Made by a program: the position numbers and the translations under genes | The notes under the pieces: generated by a model | Database searches by the model: none | Told to the model about the DNA's origin: nothing | The model's input: the letters and a program-made list of their open reading frames with translations, nothing else | In this document: positions 58,315-64,000 of the stretch, piece by piece | Numbering within the stretch: position 1 is the first letter of the stretch | Layout of the letters: each line of letters starts with the position of its first letter | Origin: ZC4RG17 sp036380875 | GTDB lineage: Bacteria > Actinomycetota > Acidimicrobiia > Spongiisociales > ZC4RG35 | Direction of reading: 5' to 3' | Length of the DNA: 64,000 bases | NCBI GenBank assembly: GCA_036380875.1 | Contig: DASVDX010000041.1 | Location: 1 to 64,000, forward strand

Positions 58315-59089
58315 CGGCCGTCGGGACATGGTCCGGCTGGAGAAGATCAACCTCGCTTTCGGCGAGAACCACGTCCTGAAGGACCTCGACCTCTCGGTCG
58401 CTCCAACCGAGAAGGTCGTCATCATCGGGCCATCCGGTTCGGGAAAGACCACGATCTTGAGAGTGATCATGACTCTCAACCGGCCCGACTCGGGGTGCGT
58501 GATCATCGACGGCCGGCACCTCTACCACGAAGAACGCGACGGCCAGCTCGTCCCCGCCCGGGAGAAGCACATACGGGACGTGCGGACCGACATCAGCATG
58601 GTGTTCCAGCACTTCAACCTTTTCCCCCACCTGACCGCCCTGGAGAACCTGACCCTCGCCCCGATGAAGGTGCTGGGGTTGTCCCGGGAAGAGGCCAGCG
58701 AGCGCGGCTTGGAACTGCTCAGAAGGGTTGGGCTGGGCGACAAGGCCGACCAATACCCCGGCCAGTTGTCTGGCGGCCAGAAGCAGCGAGTGGCGATCGC
58801 CCGGGCCCTCGCCATGCGCCCCAAAGTGATGCTGTTCGACGAGCCCACATCGGCGCTCGACCCGGAACTGGTGGGCGAGGTCCTCGCCGTGATCAGAGAC
58901 ATCGCCCTCGAAGGGAAGACCACGATGATGCTCGTCACCCACGAGATGGGATTCGCCCGGGAAGCCGCTGACCGGGTGCTCATGTTCGACAGCGGGCGGA
59001 TCATCGAAGAGGGCACTCCTGAGCAGGTGCTCAAAGACCCGGTCCACGAGCGCACCCGGGCCTTCCTCCGAGCCGTTCTCTCGCACTGA
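58295..59089 (+). CDS. ehuA: Ectoine/hydroxyectoine ABC transporter ATP-binding protein
   Basis: 264 residues. Walker A is GPSGSGKTT, the Q-loop MVFQHFNLFPHLTALENL, the signature QLSGGQKQRVAIARAL, Walker B VMLFDEPTSALDPELVGEVL and the H-loop LVTHEMGFARE, the standard polar-amino-acid importer ATPase. A short insert (HEERDGQLVPAREKHIRD) in front of the Q-loop is typical of the Ehu subgroup. GGAGAGG precedes ATG 58295. doeA begins two bases after its stop. Confidence 0.93.
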   Translation: MATSESDGRRDMVRLEKINLAFGENHVLKDLDLSVAPTEKVVIIGPSGSGKTTILRVIMTLNRPDSGCVIIDGRHLYHEERDGQLVPAREKHIRDVRTDISMVFQHFNLFPHLTALENLTLAPMKVLGLSREEASERGLELLRRVGLGDKADQYPGQLSGGQKQRVAIARALAMRPKVMLFDEPTSALDPELVGEVLAVIRDIALEGKTTMMLVTHEMGFAREAADRVLMFDSGRIIEEGTPEQVLKDPVHERTRAFLRAVLSH

Positions 59090-59090
59090 C

Positions 59091-60269
59091 ATGCCTGGGG
59101 ACGCATTCGGTTTCAGCCCGGAGGAATACGCCGCCCGCCTGGCCAAGACCCGCCAGGCGATGGACGAACGGGGTATCGACACGCTGGTGGTCTCCGACCC
59201 CTCCAACATGGCGTGGCTCACCGGCTACGACGGCTGGTCGTTCTACGTCCACCAGGCCGTCGTCGTGACCCTCGAGGGACATCCTCACTGGTGGGGGCGG
59301 ATGCAGGACGTCAAAGGCGCCCAGCTCACCTCGTACCTAGACGACGACCACCTCCACGGCTACGCCGACGAGTACGTCCAGGCGACCGACCGACACCCTA
59401 TGGAGGACCTGGCCAAGCTCGTTGCGGGTCTGGGAGCCCGCTCGGTGGGGGTGGAGTTGGACAACTACTACTTCTCGGCGGCGGCCTGGGAGACGCTGCG
59501 CCGTGAGCTCCCGGGGGTCCGCTTCGTCGACGCCACGGGGCTGGTCAACTGGCAGCGGGCGGTCAAATCACCTCAGGAGCTGGATTACATGCGCCGCGCC
59601 GCCCGCATCGTGGAGCGGATCCATGACCGGATCGCTGAGCTGGTGGAACCCGGGATGCGCAAGAGCGACCTGGTAGCGGAGATCCTCGCTGCGGGGGCGC
59701 GCGGGACGGAAGAGTACGGAGGCGACTATCCCGCCATCGTCCCTCTCCTTCCCACCGGTGAGCAGGCGTCGGCGCCGCATCTGACGTGGGACGACGAGCC
59801 GCTCGAGAAGGGAGCGGGGACCTTCTTCGAGGTGGCGGGCTGCTACCGCCGCTACCACGCCCCGCTGTGCCGGACGGTGTTCCTCGGTGAACCACCGCCC
59901 GAGGTGCGTCGAGCCGAAGAGGCTCTCCTCGCCGGACTGGAAGCGGGCCTCGACGCCGCCCGCGCCGGCAACCGAGCCGGCCACGTCGCAGAGGCGCTGA
60001 TAGCCGAACTGCAGAAGGCGGGGATCAGAAAGGAAGGGCGCTGCGGCTACCCCGTGGGACTGTCGTATCCGCCCGACTGGGGTGAGAGAACGATCAGCTT
60101 CCGTCCCTCCGACAACACGATCCTCGAACCGGACATGACGTTTCATTTCATGCCCGGGTTGTGGATGGACGGATGGGGCCTGGAGATCACAGAGACGATC
60201 CGCATCACCGCCGACGGCCCGGCAGAGACGCTGACCTCTTATCCCCGTCAGTTGCTCGTGAAGGCCTGA
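59091..60269 (+). CDS. doeA: Ectoine hydrolase (M24 pita-bread family)
   Basis: 392 residues. It has DPSNMAWLTGYDGWSFYVHQ, FVDATGLVNWQRAVKSPQEL, DYPAIVPLLPTGEQASAPHL, AGCYRRYHAPLCRTVFLGEP and GYPVGLSYPPDWGERTISFR, all diagnostic of DoeA/EutD rather than of general Xaa-Pro peptidases. It opens the ectoine ring to N-acetyl-diaminobutyrate. It is co-transcribed behind the transporter, so uptake and first cleavage are made together. Cytoplasmic. Confidence 0.95.
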   Translation: MPGDAFGFSPEEYAARLAKTRQAMDERGIDTLVVSDPSNMAWLTGYDGWSFYVHQAVVVTLEGHPHWWGRMQDVKGAQLTSYLDDDHLHGYADEYVQATDRHPMEDLAKLVAGLGARSVGVELDNYYFSAAAWETLRRELPGVRFVDATGLVNWQRAVKSPQELDYMRRAARIVERIHDRIAELVEPGMRKSDLVAEILAAGARGTEEYGGDYPAIVPLLPTGEQASAPHLTWDDEPLEKGAGTFFEVAGCYRRYHAPLCRTVFLGEPPPEVRRAEEALLAGLEAGLDAARAGNRAGHVAEALIAELQKAGIRKEGRCGYPVGLSYPPDWGERTISFRPSDNTILEPDMTFHFMPGLWMDGWGLEITETIRITADGPAETLTSYPRQLLVKA

Positions 60270-60278
60270 AGGAGCCTC

Positions 60279-61433
60279 GTGCTGGACCGAACTCTCGAGA
60301 TCCTCGGCCGGCTCGTCGCCTTCCCGACCGTGTCGGCCGACTCCAACCTCGACCTGGTCGACTACGCCGTCGACCTGCTGGAGGCGTGCGGGGCGAGAGT
60401 CGAGACCACCTCCGACCCCGCCGGAAAGAAGGCCAACGTCTTCGCCACGATCGGCCCCGACGAGGAAGGCGGTGTCGCCTTGTCGGGCCACACCGACGTG
60501 GTTCCGACGGAGGGCCAGAACTGGTCCCGTGACCCCTTCTTCCTGACGGTCGAGTCGGGACGCGCCTACGGGCGCGGCACCACCGACATGAAAGGCTTCA
60601 TCGCCTGTGTCCTGGCGATGGCCCCGACCTTCGCCGCCGCAGCCCTATCGCGTCCGGTGCACGTCGCGCTCACCTACGACGAGGAGGAGGGCTGCCACGG
60701 CGCCCGACTCCTGCTCTCGGAACTGACTCGAAGCGGACGGCCGCTGCCGAAGATCGTCATCATCGGCGAGCCAACGGACTTCGGGGTGGTCGTCGCCCAC
60801 AAGGGTTGTTACGAGTACACGACCGAGATCACCGGTGTCGAGCGTCACGCGTCCATGGCGGCCGCCGGAGCCGGCGCGATCCACGCTGCCGCCCGCTTCA
60901 TCACGTTCCTCGATTCGCTGGCCGACGAGATGGTCGCCCGCGCCCCTGACGACAGCCCGTTCGAGCCCCCGCACACGACGATCAACGTGGGGACGATCTC
61001 GGGAGGAGTGGCTCGCAACATCACCGCCGGGTCGGCGGTGTTCGACTGGGAGATTCGCCCCGTCGACGCCGGCGACGCCGCCTACATCCACGAACGTCTC
61101 GGCCGGTTCGTGGCAGAAGAGTTGCTTCCGTCGATGCGCGCCGAGTTCCCCGATGCGGCAGTGAGCACCACGGTGGCAGGCGAGGTCGACGGATTCTGGA
61201 GGGATCCGCAGTCACCCGCGGTCGAGCTGGCCCGGCGGTTGACCGGCAACCAGGAGACGATGGTGGTGTCGTTCGGAACCGAGGCCGGTCTGTATCAGGA
61301 GAAGGGTATCGCCCCGGTGGTGTGCGGCCCCGGAAGCATCGCCCAGGCCCACAAGCCCGACGAGTTCATCGAGGTGTCCCAATTGGAACGTTGCCTGTCG
61401 GTCCTGGAGAAGTTGATCACCGAACTGGCGTGA
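60279..61433 (+). CDS. doeB2: M20-family deacetylase, DoeB2 type
   Basis: 384 residues of the ArgE/DapE-like M20 family. Zinc ligands and base are in order: H71 with D73 (SGHTDVVPT), D103 (GRGTTDMKG), E136/E137 (DEEEGCHGA) and the later GEPTDFGVV and GPGSIAQAHKPDEF. It probably removes the acetyl group from N-acetyl-diaminobutyrate formed by DoeA. Most loci use EutE/DoeB of the unrelated AspA/AstE family for this; here the M20 type takes its place. It starts at GTG 60279, nine bases after doeA. Confidence 0.87.
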   Translation: MLDRTLEILGRLVAFPTVSADSNLDLVDYAVDLLEACGARVETTSDPAGKKANVFATIGPDEEGGVALSGHTDVVPTEGQNWSRDPFFLTVESGRAYGRGTTDMKGFIACVLAMAPTFAAAALSRPVHVALTYDEEEGCHGARLLLSELTRSGRPLPKIVIIGEPTDFGVVVAHKGCYEYTTEITGVERHASMAAAGAGAIHAAARFITFLDSLADEMVARAPDDSPFEPPHTTINVGTISGGVARNITAGSAVFDWEIRPVDAGDAAYIHERLGRFVAEELLPSMRAEFPDAAVSTTVAGEVDGFWRDPQSPAVELARRLTGNQETMVVSFGTEAGLYQEKGIAPVVCGPGSIAQAHKPDEFIEVSQLERCLSVLEKLITELA

Positions 61434-61487
61434 GACTGCCGGCGCCGACTGCCGACTGTCGACTGCCGACTGTCGGCTGCCGACTGC
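61434..61487. repeat. Heptamer tandem repeat (GACTGYC)n
   Basis: Immediately after the doeB2 stop come seven near-identical 7-base units: GACTGCC, then after GGCGCC the run GACTGCC, GACTGTC, GACTGCC, GACTGTC, GGCTGCC, GACTGC. The array fills the whole gap to the convergent serA-type gene (stop at 61489). Units alternate CC/TC, so the true period may be 14. It has no spacers and is not a CRISPR. Confidence 0.8.
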
Positions 61488-61488
61488 T

Positions 61489-63240
61489 TCACTCGTCGAG
61501 GATGTAGACCGGCTCCCGGTAGAAGCGGATCTTGCCACTCCGTTCCTTCTCGGTGAGATGGTCGTGGAGCCATCGGTTCTTCTCCTCCAGTGGCTGTTCG
61601 GAGAGGACCATGTCCAGCGGAACATCGAGGTGGAGCACCCGCCCGGGCACTATGAAACGGGTGACGCCGGCGGGGAGCAGGGTGCCGGAACGGGCGGCGA
61701 GAAGGACCTGCTCCACGGTGAACTCGGGGTACTCGACCAACACCGTCATGTCCGGGTACCAGGCGGCGAGACGGTTGACGTCACGTTCGAGGGTGCGAGA
61801 CACCACCGCGGCATCGATGTAGGCCTCCGCCAACCGGGCCAGCGCCTCGAAACGGTTCGAGCCCTCCGAGGCATAGACGACGAAGCCTCTGGCGTCGACG
61901 GTCCGCGCCGAGCAGATGCCCCCGTACTCGATCATCCGCTCCTGGATGGATCCGTCGCTGACCTCCTCGAGGCGGATGCCGGCCAGGCCTGAGACGAGCG
62001 CCAGGAACTCCTCAGCCGGCAACCGGCGGACGACGTGGTGCCACGTCTCCAGGGTGAGCCCGTCCTCGACGGAGACGTCCTGGACGACGGCATGACGCGA
62101 GCCGAGGCGGCGAAGGGCGTCGGTGCGAGTGGCACCGTCGAGGACCACGTAACGGTCGCCGATGGCCGCCACGACCGGAGGGTTGCGGATCACCCGTTCC
62201 TCCTCCAGACGGGAAGCCAACTTCTCGGCGCGGCGTGGGTCCGTCGCCTCGTGGGGCACGACCCGGTCCAGGTCGACGAACCGGACAGGAAGGATCGACT
62301 TGGCTGCCCGACCGGCCAGGCGTTCCACCAACTCCTCGGCGATATTGCGGGCCGCCTCCGCCTGGGCATCTTCGGTCGACGCTCCGATGTGGGGCGTGGC
62401 GATGACTTTGGGATGACGGGCGAGGGGATTGTCGGACGCCGGCTCCTCGACGAACACGTCGAGCGCCGCCCCGGCGATCGTCCCCTCGTCGAGAGCCCGC
62501 AGGAGAGCCTCCTCGTCGATGACCGAGCCCCGCGAGGTGTTGACGAGGTAGGCAGTCGGCTTCATCGCTGCCAGTTCCGCGGCTCCGATCAGCTTCTCCG
62601 TTTCGGGCCGGGCGGGGACGTGGAGAGTCACGAAGTCGGCCTCCGCCAGGAGGTCGTAGAGGTCGACAGGTTCGACGCCCGCCTCGAGATAGAGCTCCGG
62701 TGTCGGCCGATGCTGGTTGGTGATGATGCGCATCCCGAAGGCCCGGGCCCGGGCTGCGACTGCCTGGCCGATGCGTCCGAAGCCGATGATGCCGAGCGTC
62801 TTGCCGGCGAGGCCGGTACCCATCAATTCCTTCTTGATCCAGCGGCCTTCCTTGAGGGCGGCGTCGCCGCGGGTGATGTTGCGGGCGAGAGCGACGAGCA
62901 GCCCGACGGTCAACTCGGCGACGGCGAGCGTGTTGGCGTCGGGGGCGTTGATCACCTCTATGCCCCGATCTACCGCGGCGGAGACGTCGATGGTGTCGAG
63001 TCCCGCTCCGGCGCGGGCGATGATGCGGAGTCGTTCAGCCCTGTCGATCAGACGAGCGGTGATCTTCGTCGCCGACCGGACGACCACGGCTTCGTAGTCG
63101 CCGATGATGGAGGCCAGTTCGTCCTCGGTGAGACCCGTGCGGACGTCGACGTCGAAGTGCTCAGAGAGGATCTCGAGGCCCTCGTCGGCCAAGGGATCAC
63201 AGACGAGGATTCGGGAACGACGGTGTTGGGGGGCGGACAT
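61489..63240 (-). CDS. serA: D-3-phosphoglycerate dehydrogenase fused to a ParB/SerK-like serine kinase domain
   Basis: 583 residues in two enzymes. Residues 1-315 are a complete phosphoglycerate dehydrogenase: RAGAGLDTID, NAD loop GFGRIG (153-158), and catalytic R237 (NTSRGSV), E266 (EEP) and H284 (TPHIGAS). The usual C-terminal ASB and ACT domains are absent. Instead residues about 318-583 look like the ParB/sulfiredoxin-fold free serine kinases (SbnI, archaeal SerK): LDRVVPHEATD with E331, VVLDGATRTDALRRLG (366-381), and the C-terminal LLPAGVTRFIVPGRVLHLDV. If both work, the protein links serine, phosphoserine and 3-phosphoglycerate. It is convergent with doeB2 across a heptamer repeat. 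Confidence 0.88.
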   Translation of the reverse strand: MSAPQHRRSRILVCDPLADEGLEILSEHFDVDVRTGLTEDELASIIGDYEAVVVRSATKITARLIDRAERLRIIARAGAGLDTIDVSAAVDRGIEVINAPDANTLAVAELTVGLLVALARNITRGDAALKEGRWIKKELMGTGLAGKTLGIIGFGRIGQAVAARARAFGMRIITNQHRPTPELYLEAGVEPVDLYDLLAEADFVTLHVPARPETEKLIGAAELAAMKPTAYLVNTSRGSVIDEEALLRALDEGTIAGAALDVFVEEPASDNPLARHPKVIATPHIGASTEDAQAEAARNIAEELVERLAGRAAKSILPVRFVDLDRVVPHEATDPRRAEKLASRLEEERVIRNPPVVAAIGDRYVVLDGATRTDALRRLGSRHAVVQDVSVEDGLTLETWHHVVRRLPAEEFLALVSGLAGIRLEEVSDGSIQERMIEYGGICSARTVDARGFVVYASEGSNRFEALARLAEAYIDAAVVSRTLERDVNRLAAWYPDMTVLVEYPEFTVEQVLLAARSGTLLPAGVTRFIVPGRVLHLDVPLDMVLSEQPLEEKNRWLHDHLTEKERSGKIRFYREPVYILDE

Positions 63241-63261
63241 CGGCCCGGATCATACGACGCT

Positions 63262-63660
63262 TCAGCCAGGCGAGCCGCCTGTCACCGCGGCCACGAACTC
63301 GGGCGGAATCCGCCGAGGCCGTCCCGACCGGTCGGTGAACGCCGCCGTGACCTCGAGAGTGGCGATCGGCTCTCCGTCCCGGGTCAGCCGCTGATGCCAC
63401 GTGGACGTCGCCCGCCCGATATCGCCGACCTCGGTCTCCACGGTGAGCACGTCGTTGAGACGGGCCGCCGCCATGAACCGCGCCCGCAGTTCGACGACCA
63501 CGATCTGCCAGCCTTGCTCCTTCATCTTCTGGAGGCCCCACCCCACCTCCTCCAGGAACTCCACCCGAGCGGCTTCGAAGTAGGCGAGGTAGTTGGTGTG
63601 GTTGACGTGGTCGTAGGGGTCGAGTTCGTAGAAACGGACCTTGACCTGGGTCGTGTGCAT
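63262..63660 (-). CDS. Hotdog-fold acyl-CoA thioesterase (YbgC/4HBT type)
   Basis: 132 residues. The N-terminal KVRFYELDPYDHVNHTNYLA holds the catalytic Asp region of 4-hydroxybenzoyl-CoA-thioesterase-like enzymes; YFEAARVEFLEEVGWGLQKM is the long helix and the beta-sheet follows (IVVVELRARFMAAARLNDVL). It hydrolyses an acyl-CoA of unknown chain. ATG 63660 is chosen because the fold begins there. It is upstream of and parallel to the serA-fusion gene (21-base gap) and divergent from the dehydrogenase at 63713. Confidence 0.88.
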   Translation of the reverse strand: MHTTQVKVRFYELDPYDHVNHTNYLAYFEAARVEFLEEVGWGLQKMKEQGWQIVVVELRARFMAAARLNDVLTVETEVGDIGRATSTWHQRLTRDGEPIATLEVTAAFTDRSGRPRRIPPEFVAAVTGGSPG

Positions 63661-63712
63661 CGGGGCATCTTCGCGCCTGTCGCTCGAAGTCGGCAGGGTT
63701 ACCCTCGTCGCC

Positions 63713-64000
63713 ATGCGTGCATGGCTCCTCACCGACACCACGGGAATCGACGCTTTCTCGCTCGGAGAGATCGAGACCCCCGAACCGGGACCGGGCCAGG
63801 TGCGGATCGACTTGCGCGCCACCGGGCTCAACCACCTCGACCTGTGGGTCAGCCAAGGGCTGCCTGCTCCGTCGCATCTGCCCCACATCCTCGGAGCCGA
63901 CGGCGCCGGAGTGGTGGATGCGGTGGGTGAGGGAGTCGACGGCGTGGAGGTCGGCGACGAGGTGGTCATCGACCCGTCCCTCTCGTGCGGGATATGCGAG
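63713..64000 (+). CDS. Zinc-type alcohol dehydrogenase / MDR family, truncated by the window edge
   Basis: The first 96 residues of a medium-chain dehydrogenase, open to the end of the window. It has EIETPEPGPGQVRIDLRATG, LNHLDLWVSQGLPAPSHLPH, then ILGADGAGVVDAVGEGVDGV and EVGDEVVIDPSLSCGICE, the last cysteines being the start of the structural-zinc loop. The catalytic domain start is clear; the NAD(P)-binding half is outside. The substrate cannot be told. Confidence 0.9.
   Translation, partial: MRAWLLTDTTGIDAFSLGEIETPEPGPGQVRIDLRATGLNHLDLWVSQGLPAPSHLPHILGADGAGVVDAVGEGVDGVEVGDEVVIDPSLSCGICE

Noticed and set aside
61434..61487. CRISPR array
   Set aside because: Units are 7 bases with no spacers and no cas genes are present.
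1..64000. Insertion sequences, prophage, integron or toxin-antitoxin pairs
   Set aside because: No transposase, integrase, phage structural gene or paired toxin-antitoxin was recognised; the Imm5-like gene at 2376 has no toxin beside it.

Overview
The window is high-G+C DNA (about two thirds G+C by eye), densely packed, with many GTG/TTG starts and 4-base ATGA/GTGA gene overlaps. The gene families point to an actinomycete-type organism: a complete conservon (sensor kinase, roadblock, DUF742, GTPase), a SARP-type regulator, deazaflavin/PPOX reductases, an MshD-like double acetyltransferase and a FadE5-like acyl-CoA dehydrogenase. Placement in Actinomycetota, perhaps Acidimicrobiia or a related uncultured lineage, is an inference; there is no rRNA here to settle it.

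0-10 kb: a tRNA-Lys, then two broken genes (a kinase-less membrane sensor and a small membrane protein), followed by single housekeeping or stress genes. These are an MBL hydrolase, an Imm5-like protein, a deazaflavin reductase with its divergent MarR regulator and a palindromic operator, an acetyltransferase, a serine hydrolase cut by an in-frame TGA, a PadR-controlled membrane protein, two PPOX proteins, a scramblase-like protein and the AzlCD amino-acid exporter.

10-29 kb: a signalling island. It holds two STAS anti-sigma antagonists and a SpoIIE phosphatase/anti-sigma kinase fusion, then a cyclic-nucleotide cassette (cNMP-binding protein, MBL phosphodiesterase-like enzyme and a 1193-residue cyclase built like animal soluble adenylyl cyclase). 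After these come two tandem kinase-less membrane sensors, a SARP/AAA regulator, a coiled-coil protein and the conservon. Four copies of a 19-bp motif sit in front of genes in this island.

29-48 kb: a luciferase-like oxidoreductase; soxR with a MerR-type promoter driving an SDR and a QueA-like gene; an ABC-2 exporter with a NEW3-domain partner closed by a 13-bp terminator stem; an FMN hydroxyacid oxidase; an Rsm22-type methyltransferase; a CHASE histidine kinase; a threonine dehydratase; an acetyltransferase; a sirtuin; an acyl-CoA dehydrogenase; a purine permease; an SDR and a ketosynthase.

48-52 kb: a TPP riboswitch followed by a thiamine ABC importer (binding lipoprotein, fused permease, ATPase).

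52-61.4 kb: an ectoine/hydroxyectoine scavenging locus. Divergent operons carry eutB-eutC, a cystathionine gamma-synthase-like enzyme and a GntR regulator on one side. On the other side are ehuB-C-D-A, the ectoine hydrolase doeA and an M20 deacetylase (doeB2 type). The transporter imports ectoines, DoeA opens the ring and the deacetylase releases diaminobutyrate; the aminotransferase and dehydrogenase steps are not in the window.

61.5-64 kb: a D-3-phosphoglycerate dehydrogenase fused to a ParB/SerK-type free serine kinase domain, which is the most novel-looking gene here, then a hotdog thioesterase and the start of a zinc-type alcohol dehydrogenase running off the end.
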